From: CALODL01 sp942492115
Lineage (GTDB): Bacteria > Planctomycetota > Phycisphaerae > UBA1845 > CAIVHJ01
NCBI GenBank assembly: GCA_942492115.1
Contig: CALODL010000001.1
Coordinates: 264,218 to 328,217, forward strand
Direction of reading: 5' to 3'
DNA length: 64,000 bases
The translations under genes were made by a program, and so were the position numbers. Every line of letters begins with the position of its first letter. The first letter of the stretch is position 1. The notes beneath the pieces are model-generated. The model made no database searches. It was not told the DNA's origin and worked only from the letters and a program-made list of their open reading frames with translations. Below, piece after piece: positions 51,718 through 61,614 of the stretch.

Positions 51718-53959
51718 ATGCCTGTCGAACGCCGAACTGGAACGGTACCACGCTCGCGACATGGCCGCGGCGTCGATCGACCGCGTGCGGATCCATCTCG
51801 AGCAGTGTACCACCTGCGCCCACCGCAATCGCGCGCTCGTCGATGCGCACGGGGACATGGTGGCCGACCTGCAGGGTCTGACCATCAGCTCGGCGGATAC
51901 CCGGACCGACGACGGCAGTCGTATCGGTACGGCGACACCGCTGCCGTGGACGTTGCCCGGCTACGACATCGTGCGCGAACTCAAGCGCGGGGGGCAGGGC
52001 GTCGTCTACCAGGCCGTCCAGCAGGCGACCAAGAGCAAGGTCGCCATCAAGGTCCTGCTCGACGGTATCCATGCCTCGAAGTCGGCCCGCCGCCGATTCG
52101 AACGCGAGATCGAGATCGTTGCTCAACTCAAGCACCCCAACATCGTGGCGATATTCGATTCGGGCGTGAGTCCGGACGGACTGCCATATTATGTGATGGA
52201 ATATATTCGCGGCGTGCCGCTCACCGACTGGGTGCGGGGCCACAAGCCTCCGCTCGAAGATGCCCTCGGCATCTTCTCGACTGTCTGCCAGGCTGTGAAC
52301 TTCGCCCATCGGCGGGGCGTCATCCACCGCGATCTCAAGCCGTCCAACATCATGGTCGACACCGCCGGGCGGCCCAAGGTCCTCGACTTCGGCCTGGCCC
52401 GGCGCATGGCCGGGCCGATCGAGACCATCGTATCGGTGACCCAGGCGGTGATCGGGACGCTGCCCTACATGTCGCCGGAGCAGACCCGCGGCAACCCCGA
52501 CGAGATCGACATCCGCACCGACGTCTATGCGCTCGGCGTGATCCTCTACGAGCTGTTGACCGGGCACTACCCCTATCCGGTTGCCGGGCAGATGGCCGAG
52601 GTTCTCCGCCACATCACTTCGACACCGCCGACACCCCCGAGTCGCCAGTGGACCCGCGACTCGGGCGTGCAGCGCGGGACCATCCGCCGGTTGCGCAGTG
52701 GCGGCTGCCCGATCGACGACGAGGTGCAAACCATCGTTCTGAAGGCCCTGGCCAAGGAGCCGGACCGCCGGTACCAGAGCGCCGGCGAGTTCGCCCGCGA
52801 TGTGAGCCACTACCTGGCCGGCGAGGCCATCGAGGCCAAGCGCGACAGCGGCTGGTACCGCCTGCGCTGCTCGGTGCGCCGCCACCGGGCGCGCTATTTC
52901 ATGGCCGCGTGTCTCACCCTGTTGATGGCGGCCGCTGGCGTGGCCGGCATGCACAGCATCCAGACGCGCAGGGTCGAGGAGGTGATCACCAACGGGATGA
53001 GCGACCTGGCGACGTCGCGCTTCGATCGCGGCTTGGCGCGCATCGAGCAGGCGCTGATCGCCGATCCGGACCACGCCCGTGCGCAGTTCGCCAAGGCGTG
53101 GGGGCTGCGGTTGTTGTACCTGTGGCGCCGGCCGTACGGCGACCGCACGGACATTCCCGAGGCGCGGGCCCTGTGTGAGTCGGCGGCCCGCACGCGCCGC
53201 CGTCCCGGTGTACTGAATCTGCTGGGCACGTTGTGCTACCTCGATGATGACACGGAAGCGGCGGTGGTGGCGTTCGAGGAGGCTCTGGCCCTCGATCCCG
53301 ACTACTTCTTCGCCGCATCCAACCTGGCCAAGGCCAAAGCGCTGGGCCGCGACCTGGCGGGCGCCCGGGCGGCAGTCGCGCGCGGCCTCGAGGCCGCCGC
53401 GTGCCTGGCCGAAGAGGAGCCGATCAACCATGCCGACGGCATCTGGTTGACGCTCGGGACCCTCGAACTGGCCGGTGGGGATCCGGAGGCGCTGGCCACC
53501 CTGCAGCGGGCGGTCGAACTCGATCCCGAGGACCATCGCAACCGGCTGATGCTGGCCCGCGCCCTGCTCAACGAGTCGTTCCTCGATCCCGCGGCGGCGC
53601 TGGAACACGCCAAGGCCGCCGAACTCCTGAACCTCCGCGCGGTCAACGACCCGCGCATCGACCGCGTGCTGGCCCTGGCCTACCTGGCCGGGGAACGCTA
53701 CGAGGACGCCGCGCATCACGCGGAGAAGGCCAGGGAGGGCGGCGACGTTCCGGCGATCAACCTGCTCATCCGGGCGATCTGCTTTGCGCATCTGCAGGAG
53801 ATGATTGCCGCACGCGAGGCGCTGCACCACGCCCAGGACGACGCGCCACGATTCGATGCTGGCCTGCTGGTCAACGCTGAGAAAGAGGTGCTGTGGATCG
53901 ACGGCGAGGATGACTACACCGCACTGCTCGACAGAGCGCGCCGTGCGGTGGGCGAGTGA
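51710..53959 (+). CDS. Zinc-finger / Ser-Thr kinase / TPR transmembrane protein
   Basis: 749 residues. Residues 1-40 carry C4...H29-x3-C33-x2-C36, the ZAS-type anti-sigma zinc-finger pattern. The kinase domain spans ~84-350: RGGQGVVY, Lys114 in VAIKVL, HRDLKPSN with Asp208, DFG at 226, and SPEQ in the activation segment. One transmembrane helix lies at ~400-420 (MAACLTLLMAAAGVAG). The rest (~430-749) is alpha-helical with TPR-like units (EEALALDPDYFFAASNLAKA; LQRAVELDPEDHRNRLMLARAL), presumably outside the cytoplasm. All catalytic residues are present, so it should be active. It overlaps the preceding surface-protein gene by 8 bp, which suggests co-production with that protein. The zinc finger suggests contact with an ECF sigma factor, but no sigma gene is adjacent. 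It resembles the kinase ending at 2045 in its catalytic domain only. Confidence 0.9.
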   Translation: MTECLSNAELERYHARDMAAASIDRVRIHLEQCTTCAHRNRALVDAHGDMVADLQGLTISSADTRTDDGSRIGTATPLPWTLPGYDIVRELKRGGQGVVYQAVQQATKSKVAIKVLLDGIHASKSARRRFEREIEIVAQLKHPNIVAIFDSGVSPDGLPYYVMEYIRGVPLTDWVRGHKPPLEDALGIFSTVCQAVNFAHRRGVIHRDLKPSNIMVDTAGRPKVLDFGLARRMAGPIETIVSVTQAVIGTLPYMSPEQTRGNPDEIDIRTDVYALGVILYELLTGHYPYPVAGQMAEVLRHITSTPPTPPSRQWTRDSGVQRGTIRRLRSGGCPIDDEVQTIVLKALAKEPDRRYQSAGEFARDVSHYLAGEAIEAKRDSGWYRLRCSVRRHRARYFMAACLTLLMAAAGVAGMHSIQTRRVEEVITNGMSDLATSRFDRGLARIEQALIADPDHARAQFAKAWGLRLLYLWRRPYGDRTDIPEARALCESAARTRRRPGVLNLLGTLCYLDDDTEAAVVAFEEALALDPDYFFAASNLAKAKALGRDLAGARAAVARGLEAAACLAEEEPINHADGIWLTLGTLELAGGDPEALATLQRAVELDPEDHRNRLMLARALLNESFLDPAAALEHAKAAELLNLRAVNDPRIDRVLALAYLAGERYEDAAHHAEKAREGGDVPAINLLIRAICFAHLQEMIAAREALHHAQDDAPRFDAGLLVNAEKEVLWIDGEDDYTALLDRARRAVGE

Positions 53960-54072
53960 CGCGGGGGGCTGGACCGGTATCGCCGGTTGCATATAGATGG
54001 CCATATTGCGGCCGGTTGTCGTGAACTGCGTGCGTTGGGTAGGATGTCTGTATCCTTTGGAGGGGATCAACA

Positions 54073-55851
54073 ATGCACGCATCGCGCTTCATCATCGGGT
54101 TCTGGGTCATCGGGTTGTCTTGTGCTGCGACGGTGAGCGGTCAGATGGTCGTCACGTCGACCGCCCCTTCGATCAACGCTTCGAACGTGCCGGTGGCGGC
54201 GTCGATCGTCGTGACGTTCGATCGTGCGGTGCAGCCGGCGACGGTCACATCATCGAGTTTCTGGGCGTTTGGCCGTTGGAGTGGGGCCGTTGGGGGGACA
54301 TTCAGTTTCTCGAATGGCAATCAAACCGTCACGCTCACGCCCGATCGGCCGTTCACGGCCGGCGAGCCGGTCATGGTGCTGCTGTCGCATGATCTGACCG
54401 GGGCCGATGACGTGGCCCTGCGTGACGCGGGATATGCCGTGCAATTCACGACGCGGGCGCGGCCTGCGGATTTGAACTTCACCGAACACCAGACGATGTC
54501 GAACGTGACCGACGGCCAGACGCGCATCTATGGCGCGGCGGCCTCGGATCTGAACGAAGATGGCTGGCTCGATCTCACGACGGTCAACGAGGTCAGCGCC
54601 GATCTCCGCGTGTTCATGAATCTCGGAGATGGTCAGGGTACGTTCAGTGACGTCCTGTTGCCTGCCCTGGAGATCGGCATCGAGGCCAGCCCCAACGAGA
54701 CGGGCGACTTCAATGGCGATGGTCACGCGGACATTGCGGTGGCGGCAGCGGAAACGGACGATGTATGGATCTGTCTGGGGAATGGCGATGGGACGTACGC
54801 GTCGCCGCCACAGGGCATCACCGTAGGGAACGAACCGCACGGTGTTGCCGTTCTCGATGTCGATGGTGACGGCGATCTCGATGTGGTCAACGCCAATCGT
54901 GGAAGCAACAACCTGTCTCTGTTGATCAATGACGGAAGCGGGCAATTCGGCGCGCCCGTGTTCTTCGACGGAGGCGTTAATGGTGAGTACGGCCTGATCG
55001 CCGGTGACATGAACAACGATGCGATCATGGATCTGGTCGTCGCCGGGCGCGACGGTCAGGAAATCCGCACGCTGCTCGGCGTGGGCGACGGTACGTTCAC
55101 GATGGCGGCCGCTCAGAGCACGGGCGGGGCGACGTGGGTGGCCACGTTGGGCGACGTCAACAACGATACGCATCTCGATGCCTCGGTGGCCAACAGTTTC
55201 AGTGGTCATGGGGCTATTCTGCTGGGCAATGGCGATGGGACCTTCGGTACGGCCACGGTGACCAACCTTGGAGCCCACACAGTCTCGACCGACCTCGGTG
55301 ACCTCGATGGCGACGGCGACCTCGACTGGTTGCTGTCGAGCTTCGGCGGCGGATTCTGGCGTCTGTATCTCAACGACGGCGCCGGTAGTTTCTCGTTCAA
55401 TCAGGAATTCACGGCCGTATCCAGCCCATCCTGCAGTATCCTGCTCGACATTGACAACGATCGTGATCTCGACCTGGCGCTGACTGACGAAATCGCCGAT
55501 CTCGTCACATTGCAAAAAAACAGTGGAACACGCCTGCACGGCGATTTCGACAACGATGGTGCGGTTGACGCGGCAGATGCGGTGGACTTCGAATCATGTT
55601 TTTCGGGGCCTGGAATCGATGCCGGCCTGGCCTGTGGTGCAGGTGACATCGACGGTGATGGCGATGTCGATTGTGCTGACTGGACCGCATTCGAGATGGC
55701 GTGGACTGCTGGCGGCACACCACCGCCCCTGGCACAGTGCAACGGTGAAGTGCCGGCGGCCAGTACCTGGGGTCTGGTCGCTCTTGCGCTCGGGCTCATG
55801 GGTGCTGGCGGCGTCATGACGCGCGCCCGCACACCAAGTGCGTGTGCTTGA
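54073..55851 (+). CDS. Secreted FG-GAP/VCBS protein with dockerin-like pair and IPTL-like sorting tail
   Basis: 592 residues; GGAGGGG precedes ATG 54,073. Signal peptide ~1-23. Residues ~25-135 are an SbsA-type Ig domain (APSINASNVPVAASIVVTFD). From ~145 to ~480 lie FG-GAP/VCBS propeller repeats (ASDLNEDGWLDL; GDFNGDGHADIAVA; LDVDGDGDLDVVNA; GDLDGDGDLDWLLS), calcium-binding by family. A dockerin-like pair follows (GDFDNDGAVDAADAVDF; GDIDGDGDVDCADWTAF, ~495-545). The end is VPAASTWGLVALALGLMGAG plus a basic tail, which fits the IPTL-CTERM type of C-terminal sorting signal: short motif, transmembrane helix, Arg cluster. That implies exosortase-like processing elsewhere in the genome. It converges on the glycosidase gene at 55,872 with only 20 bp between. 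Confidence 0.87.
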   Translation: MHASRFIIGFWVIGLSCAATVSGQMVVTSTAPSINASNVPVAASIVVTFDRAVQPATVTSSSFWAFGRWSGAVGGTFSFSNGNQTVTLTPDRPFTAGEPVMVLLSHDLTGADDVALRDAGYAVQFTTRARPADLNFTEHQTMSNVTDGQTRIYGAAASDLNEDGWLDLTTVNEVSADLRVFMNLGDGQGTFSDVLLPALEIGIEASPNETGDFNGDGHADIAVAAAETDDVWICLGNGDGTYASPPQGITVGNEPHGVAVLDVDGDGDLDVVNANRGSNNLSLLINDGSGQFGAPVFFDGGVNGEYGLIAGDMNNDAIMDLVVAGRDGQEIRTLLGVGDGTFTMAAAQSTGGATWVATLGDVNNDTHLDASVANSFSGHGAILLGNGDGTFGTATVTNLGAHTVSTDLGDLDGDGDLDWLLSSFGGGFWRLYLNDGAGSFSFNQEFTAVSSPSCSILLDIDNDRDLDLALTDEIADLVTLQKNSGTRLHGDFDNDGAVDAADAVDFESCFSGPGIDAGLACGAGDIDGDGDVDCADWTAFEMAWTAGGTPPPLAQCNGEVPAASTWGLVALALGLMGAGGVMTRARTPSACA

Positions 55852-55871
55852 ACGGGCGGCCGATACGCGTA

Positions 55872-58800
55872 TCACGGTTGATGAAAAAGCGCGTCACGGG
55901 GCAACGGCTGCCTGGGGCCACCTGCTTTGGCATATTCAACCGTCAACCGCGCAGCTCCGAGGTGTTCGAAGAAGGTGACCTCGATGGGATGGCGACCGTG
56001 TGCGAGGGCGATCTCACCACCCTGCATCTGGCTGCCATGCAGGCCGTCGTTGTTGACGACGAGGTGGCCATGAACCCAGAGCATGCTGCCATCGTCGGAC
56101 GTCGTGTAGAAGCGGTAGACACCTGTTTCCGGGATGTTGATGTAACCTCGAATCCTGACGGCGAAGTCATCTGCCGCCGGTTTGATCACGCTGAGATCAA
56201 TGGTGGCCATCGTACCGGAGCGCAGTGACGTCAACGTGCTGAAGTCAGGAAGCTGACTCCACGCACCTTCGTAGTATTCGTAGGTCAGCCCGGGTTGGGC
56301 ATCTTTCAGCTCTACTCCAGCCAACGGCTCGACTCGCCTTACGATCGTGAACAGCTCGGGACTCTTGCGCCCATCGGCGTAATACGTTCGGGCCCGGAGA
56401 GTGGTCGAGTCAGAGAGGGACACCGGCTGACTGTAGCGGGGTGATTCCGCAGTGACCGGTGTGCCATCGAGGGTGAATCGGATCGTGCCCGGAAGACCGG
56501 GTGCGATCAACGTCAGTTCCGTGTTCTCAATAAATGATCCAGCGGAACCGAGGAGTGTGGGCGGTCGTGGTGTCGGGAACAGGTAGTCGTAGTCGAACGT
56601 CGGTTGGCGATCGTAGTACTTTTCCAGAAACAACCGTACTGCGGTGTCGTAATCAAGCGTCGGTGTCTCGATCGTCCGCCAGGCGAATTGGTGGATCGGT
56701 TGTGCAGGATCCAGCCCGACGTGATCGACACGCTTCAAGGACTGAACGTTGTCGAGCTCCTTGAACCAGGGGATGTGCAGTCGGATCAATTCGGGTGGCG
56801 TATGCCATTCGGCGTCGAGCGTAATCTTCAAAGACTCTGGCGTCGTCTCGATGTGATAGCTCAACGGCCCGAACCGGGTTGCCGCGCGCTCGACTCGAAT
56901 CGAAGTCGACTGTGCGCCGGGCGCCATGGAGATCCATTTCGGTGAAATGGCCGACAACAGGTGCAGATCGGTTCCTTCCTCGCGAACGAACATGTTTCTC
57001 AATAACTCGTTGTAGCGGGCGGCGAACCAGCCGTGCGGTGGGCGGTTGGCGCCCGGGTCGCGGTCACTCCATGGCCGAATGGAGTATTCGAATCCGGCGT
57101 GCGTACTGCTGGTGTGCGCGAGGATCGCGTAGAGGTCTTCGATGACCGCCCGTTGTTCACCCCGGGCGAGCAGCGTCTGGTCGACGTAGAACGTCTCGTA
57201 ATGATGCAACCATCCCGGGTCGGCCGGCTGATTGCGGCGCACGAGATCGCGCACGGCCCACGCATTGGGTCCGTAAGTCATGATTCCTTCACGGTACTTG
57301 AAGGTCCGGATGGTGTTGACCGTGGCCGTGACCCGGTGATCGAACGCCTCGAACACACCGAAGGGATAAACGCCTCCGGACGCGTTGGCCCAATCGCAGC
57401 CGGCCAGCGGGTCTTCGAGGCCGGGTGGGATGTAACCGCCGGTTTGAGCGGTGACCGCATCCAGGCGTGTTGTGAACCGGCTCATGTATCCATCACGAAT
57501 AGATTGCCAACGCCGGGCGTCGTCCTCGCGACCGGTGAGTCGTGCCAGGTAGATGGCCTCGTCCAGCCCGAGCAGGGCCCAAAAGCTGTGGCCCGTGTAA
57601 TGACCGGTAATGGCTTCGTTGTCGTAAGGGCCGGTGGCGGGCCACAGTCCCCACGGGTCATCGGCGCACGCGCGCTCGAATGCAGCGATGTGCGCGCTGA
57701 TAGCCGGAAAAACACTGTGGGCGTATGCGACATCGGCGGTGAAGCGGATGTGCTGGGCAACGGCCCACAGCGACTGGCCCCAGTCGTCGGGCATCAGGCG
57801 TTTCAGCGCGGTTGGGGCGCCGTGATCCGGTTCGAAAAAGTGGGCAATGGTCTCGCGTGCAATGTCGTGCAAGCCCAGTAGATCGTACGACCGCGCGATG
57901 TAGGCCGCGTCACGCGGATAGAAGCTGTCGTATTGGAATTCGTTGACCTTTTGAATGAAGCGGCCGTCTTCGGTGATATCGCGGGCAATCAGGTCGTAGA
58001 TCAGGCCGGCCTTGAATGTGTCGGCGACCTTGTCTTCGGGCAGGTTGATGGACGTTGCACGGTCCAGGAGCCGGGTCCAGAAGGTGATCACGCGGTCGCG
58101 GTAGTCGTCGTACTGCGCCGCCCGCAGTCGCGTCAGACGCTGTGTGTGATGCCGGGCCAATGGAACGTAGGGCACCTTGAAGTCGAAGGCGCGTGAAGTG
58201 CCCGGCTTGAGCTTGAAGCGCCAGTGCAGTTGCGGCCCACCATCAGCGGGTGTGCGCTCGCGCGAAGCGTCCGGGGCGGAAAAAGTGTAAATCAAGTGGT
58301 TGCTGCGCCATGCGCCGTCATGCTGAAAACTGACCGGGCCAGTCGCCAGACGCTCGCGATCCATGAACTGAGCCCGGTACCACGGCTGGCAGGTCAACGG
58401 GTGGCGACCTTGACCATGTAGTGGATGAAACCCGACTCCCAGTCCACCGAAGCGGGAGGATGAGCCGGCGTTGGTTACGGTGATCCGAATGAAATTAATC
58501 AGAAGGTCGAAGGGGCTGAGTTCCAGCGGCGCGGCGAATGCCTCGACGCTGTAGTGCAGTCCGTCGTGTTCGCAAGAATACTGCAGAATCGGCAAATGGC
58601 CACGGAGCAGCGTCTTGATCCGCTGGTTCATTGGCGTCGGCGTCTTGCCGATGAATACGTCGAACTCACCGAATCCCGTGTTGAACGCGCCGTCGTGCGT
58701 GACCTGCGTGCCCTCTGGCGAATCCTTGAAGCCCAGCACATCGCTCGGTATCAGGAAGTAGCTGAACGGTTCAATCAATTCACGGCGCATCGAACCGGGC

Positions 58801-58892
58801 GCGTCGGGCACCTGCCCCCTTGAAGTCAACGGGTGCAGGGTGACGGCGGCGAGCAATGTCGTGAACAATAATGATCTCGAAGCGCAGGGCAT
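55872..58892 (-). CDS. Secreted six-hairpin glycosidase with chitobiase-C-type and PA14 domains
   Basis: 1,006 residues; GGAG seven bases before ATG 58,892. Signal peptide ~1-26. The central ~270-640 region shows (alpha/alpha)6 six-hairpin glycosidase features: NEFQYDSFYPRDAAYIARSYDLLG, DDWGQSLWAVAQHI, and WGLWPATGPYDNEAITGHYTGHSFWALLGLDEAI. This is the barrel used by trehalase/GH63/GH15-like enzymes; the exact family is not assigned. Residues ~785-860 resemble a chitobiase C-terminal domain (GTIRFTLDGTPVTAESPRY). Residues ~870-1,000 are a PA14 domain (YEYYEGAWSQLPDF; GVYRFYTTSDDGSMLWV). Probably a periplasmic or extracellular glycan hydrolase. It is 369 bp downstream of a GH2 gene on the same strand, and the two may act on the same polysaccharide. 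Confidence 0.82.
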   Translation of the reverse strand: MPCASRSLLFTTLLAAVTLHPLTSRGQVPDAPGSMRRELIEPFSYFLIPSDVLGFKDSPEGTQVTHDGAFNTGFGEFDVFIGKTPTPMNQRIKTLLRGHLPILQYSCEHDGLHYSVEAFAAPLELSPFDLLINFIRITVTNAGSSSRFGGLGVGFHPLHGQGRHPLTCQPWYRAQFMDRERLATGPVSFQHDGAWRSNHLIYTFSAPDASRERTPADGGPQLHWRFKLKPGTSRAFDFKVPYVPLARHHTQRLTRLRAAQYDDYRDRVITFWTRLLDRATSINLPEDKVADTFKAGLIYDLIARDITEDGRFIQKVNEFQYDSFYPRDAAYIARSYDLLGLHDIARETIAHFFEPDHGAPTALKRLMPDDWGQSLWAVAQHIRFTADVAYAHSVFPAISAHIAAFERACADDPWGLWPATGPYDNEAITGHYTGHSFWALLGLDEAIYLARLTGREDDARRWQSIRDGYMSRFTTRLDAVTAQTGGYIPPGLEDPLAGCDWANASGGVYPFGVFEAFDHRVTATVNTIRTFKYREGIMTYGPNAWAVRDLVRRNQPADPGWLHHYETFYVDQTLLARGEQRAVIEDLYAILAHTSSTHAGFEYSIRPWSDRDPGANRPPHGWFAARYNELLRNMFVREEGTDLHLLSAISPKWISMAPGAQSTSIRVERAATRFGPLSYHIETTPESLKITLDAEWHTPPELIRLHIPWFKELDNVQSLKRVDHVGLDPAQPIHQFAWRTIETPTLDYDTAVRLFLEKYYDRQPTFDYDYLFPTPRPPTLLGSAGSFIENTELTLIAPGLPGTIRFTLDGTPVTAESPRYSQPVSLSDSTTLRARTYYADGRKSPELFTIVRRVEPLAGVELKDAQPGLTYEYYEGAWSQLPDFSTLTSLRSGTMATIDLSVIKPAADDFAVRIRGYINIPETGVYRFYTTSDDGSMLWVHGHLVVNNDGLHGSQMQGGEIALAHGRHPIEVTFFEHLGAARLTVEYAKAGGPRQPLPRDALFHQP

Positions 58893-59261
58893 GGAGTGCT
58901 CCAGGCGGTCATGTGAGAAAGGCAGCTTACCGAGCAGTTTTCTTTGCGCCCAGCAGGCAGATCAGAGTCTATTGTGAGTGAGACGTCTTGGGAATGAACG
59001 GTTCAGGTGTTCACGGGTGGTGGCCTGGGCAGCGGTCTGAGGTACGGGTGGTTGTCGTGGAGGGCGTGTTGATTGTCTTCAAAGTCAAGGCTGGTAGGTG
59101 GGTGGGACACTCAGCCCCACCCAAACGGCTAGTCGCGATCGGGCGGCGGGGGGATCGATGTCGCGATCAGTTGATGTTCTTCGGTCCTGTTCGAGCCACC
59201 GTCGATTTCCAGGTGGTGGGGGCAGCAGTGGCCACCAGGGGGAGCCCACCCACGCACGGGG
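58893..59261. other. Intergenic region between the two glycosidase genes
   Basis: 369 bp between two minus-strand genes. A GGGTGGG/CCCACCC inverted repeat near 59,100-59,122 could form a short hairpin downstream of the GH2 gene, but there is no T-tract. The ribosome binding site of the six-hairpin glycosidase lies at its left end. Nothing else was identified. Confidence 0.35.
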
Positions 59262-61352
59262 CTAACGGCCGCCACCAGCATCTTCGATTCGCCACGAACA
59301 TGAATCCACAAGACGTTGTGTTCCGCAGTGCCCGATGGCCTGCACCACGACCTCCTGGCCATGGGGTTGATCGTCGATCTGGAATTCGAATACCCCATGG
59401 TTGCTCTGTCCCGACAGGGGCGTTCCGTTGATCAGCAATTCGACATCAGCACAGTTCGAGAAGACACGAACAGGCGCGCGCGCCGGCCTCGGATTGAATC
59501 GCCGCCCCGCAATGTGTACCACAGGCCGTGTACTCCACTGCGAACGATACCAATACGCCGCATCCTTGGCTGTCGTGTGATCAAACGTGACCAGCCCCTT
59601 GTCGTTGACACCTGCAGCGTCGCCTTCGGATCGGCTGTCGCTGGCGAAATCGAACATGCTCCACACCAGCTTGCACCACACGAACGGACGGGTCGGAGGG
59701 CGCGCCCAGTGCTGCTCGTGAAACAACGACTGGTATTCCTCCGGATGAACAGGTCCGTCGTGTCGCGGCATGTGGGGTGGCCAGGCGTGCTGTCGGACGC
59801 TGGCACCGGCGCCGTATTCACTGATACCGATGGCCACGTCCCGTTTGGCATGCAATGCGTCGAGCCACGGGCCAATGTCAGCGGCCTGTCCGCCATACCA
59901 GCCGTAGTAGCGGTTGAATGCGGTCAGATCAGTGTGCCAGTTGGCCGGGTGGTCCACGGGATCGGTCGCGGCACACACCGTCAGGCGCGAGGGGTCTTCT
60001 TCCTTGGCATGGTCATGCACCAGTTTGACCAGGGCGCTGGGATCGGGCCCACGCTCGTCGAGCCACGGGGCGGTGATCTCGTTGTGAATGCCCCAGAAGC
60101 AGATGGATGGATGGTTGTAGTTCTGCCGAGTGGGTTCGGTCAGTTGCTGTCGGCAGTTGGTTGCGAGCTCGGGGTCTTTCGTGATGCGGTTGATCAGCAG
60201 GATCTCTGCCCACACCACCAGACCCGCACGATCGCACCATGCATAAACGCTATCATCATGCTGATAGTGGGCCAGCCGAACCATCGTGCAGCCGAGGTCG
60301 GCGATAGTGGCCATGTCGCTGTCGTGGTGGCCGCGGTTCAAGGCCCACCCGTGGTCCTTGCGATCCTGGTGGCGGTTGACGCCAAAGAGGTCATACGCCC
60401 TGCCGTTCAGAACGAAACCGGATTTGGGATCGACGCGGAACGATCGCAAGCCGAGAGGTTGATCCACGCGGTCGATGACCCGGCCGAGGGTCTCCAGTTC
60501 CACGCGGACACGATACAGATATGGGTCGTGTCGCCCATGCCAGACCCGTGGACGTGGGATGGCCAGTTCCTGAAGCGTATCGAGCTGCTCTTCGTTGCGT
60601 GGGACAGCGACTGCCTTTCGAAAGTGAGGGACTGCACGCCCGTCAGCGTCATGCACTGCAATGCGGACATTCTGCAGCAGATCGACGTTGGTCGCGTTGG
60701 ATAGGACCACCCTGGCCTGAACTACCGCCCGCTCCGGATCTATGTCGACTGGGAGCAGGTACACACCCGACGAAGCGTGGTCAGCTGGCGAGATGCACAC
60801 CTGCGACGTGTACAGCAGTTCGACGTCACGGTAGATCCCGCCGAAGAACGTGTAGTCGGCAGAGTATGGCGGGACGTCATCGAAATGGCTGTTGTCGACC
60901 TTCACCGCCAGGACGTTGGGACCGTCCCAGCGCTCGAAGGACGTCAGCTCCAGGCAGAATGCCGCGTAGCCACCGCGGTGCTGGCCGACGTGTGCACCGT
61001 TGCAGTACACATCGGCAACAGTATTGGCTGCCCCACAGCGAACGAATACGCGGTTTTGTTTCTGGGATCGGATGAGTTCGAAGGTCCGACGATACCAGCC
61101 CACGCCGCGGTAGTAGTCATCACCACCGTCTTGGCCGTCCTGGGCATTCCAGGTGTGGGGCAGATCGACACGGAGCCAGCCGCCATCATCAAAACTCGGT
61201 TTTGGGGCGTCGTCAACGTGGCCAGTGTGGAAGCGCCAGCCGGCGTTGATTCGAGTCCGATGCCTGGGTGATTCGGTGTCCGCAATCGCCTGCCCCACCG
61301 GGGGGCTGGTGAGCATGGCAAGAAGAACCGCTTTGCACGCGGCACGCGACAT
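59262..61352 (-). CDS. Secreted glycoside hydrolase family 2 protein (beta-galactosidase type)
   Basis: About 696 residues from the chosen ATG 61,352, which gives a clean signal peptide (MSRAACKAVLLAMLTSPP...AIA). In-frame ATG 61,367 and GTG 61,431-61,433 are alternatives, and none has a strong Shine-Dalgarno. Domains in order: GH2 sugar-binding jelly roll (INAGWRFHTG; WYRRTFEL; YCNGAHVGQHRGGY), immunoglobulin-like linker, then the TIM barrel with FGVNRHQDR, the acid/base Glu in CFWGIHNE (~425) and the likely nucleophile Glu in GISEYGAG (~512). WSMFDFASD near ~570 is also typical. A short C-terminal domain follows (VRVFSNCADVELLINGTPL). Both catalytic Glu are present. Substrate cannot be told from sequence. 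It lies upstream of the six-hairpin glycosidase on the same strand. Confidence 0.87.
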   Translation of the reverse strand: MSRAACKAVLLAMLTSPPVGQAIADTESPRHRTRINAGWRFHTGHVDDAPKPSFDDGGWLRVDLPHTWNAQDGQDGGDDYYRGVGWYRRTFELIRSQKQNRVFVRCGAANTVADVYCNGAHVGQHRGGYAAFCLELTSFERWDGPNVLAVKVDNSHFDDVPPYSADYTFFGGIYRDVELLYTSQVCISPADHASSGVYLLPVDIDPERAVVQARVVLSNATNVDLLQNVRIAVHDADGRAVPHFRKAVAVPRNEEQLDTLQELAIPRPRVWHGRHDPYLYRVRVELETLGRVIDRVDQPLGLRSFRVDPKSGFVLNGRAYDLFGVNRHQDRKDHGWALNRGHHDSDMATIADLGCTMVRLAHYQHDDSVYAWCDRAGLVVWAEILLINRITKDPELATNCRQQLTEPTRQNYNHPSICFWGIHNEITAPWLDERGPDPSALVKLVHDHAKEEDPSRLTVCAATDPVDHPANWHTDLTAFNRYYGWYGGQAADIGPWLDALHAKRDVAIGISEYGAGASVRQHAWPPHMPRHDGPVHPEEYQSLFHEQHWARPPTRPFVWCKLVWSMFDFASDSRSEGDAAGVNDKGLVTFDHTTAKDAAYWYRSQWSTRPVVHIAGRRFNPRPARAPVRVFSNCADVELLINGTPLSGQSNHGVFEFQIDDQPHGQEVVVQAIGHCGTQRLVDSCSWRIEDAGGGR

Positions 61353-61567
61353 CAGAATCTCGAACATAGCCAATATATATCCAGTAGCGCGCGCGCGTCT
61401 GCGAGCAATGGCCTCTAGAAAAAGGTTCTTCACGCATTTCCGGGGGAAAGCGGTCGGTGGCGGTGGGGGCTGCGAAGAAGAGCGGACTCAGGCGAAGCTG
61501 TCCGCAACGGTTCAGGGCTCGGACCGGCAGTCCGGGAGAACACCCGGCCCGGCAAGTCCCTAAAGAA

Positions 61568-61591
61568 CGGGGCGCCCCACAGGGCGCCCCG
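61568..61591 (-). terminator. Rho-independent terminator of the broken Cys-repeat gene
   Basis: A perfect 10-bp stem (CGGGGCGCCC / GGGCGCCCCG) with a 4-base loop, 24 bases past the stop at 61,615. On the minus strand it is followed by TTCTTTA. This is the clearest terminator in the window. Confidence 0.8.
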
Positions 61592-61614
61592 CGTTGGATG
61601 TCATGGTTCGAACG

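Noticed and set aside
51686..54082. A 798-codon antisense frame across the second kinase gene
   Set aside because: The plus strand has a complete kinase with all catalytic motifs; the antisense product matches nothing.
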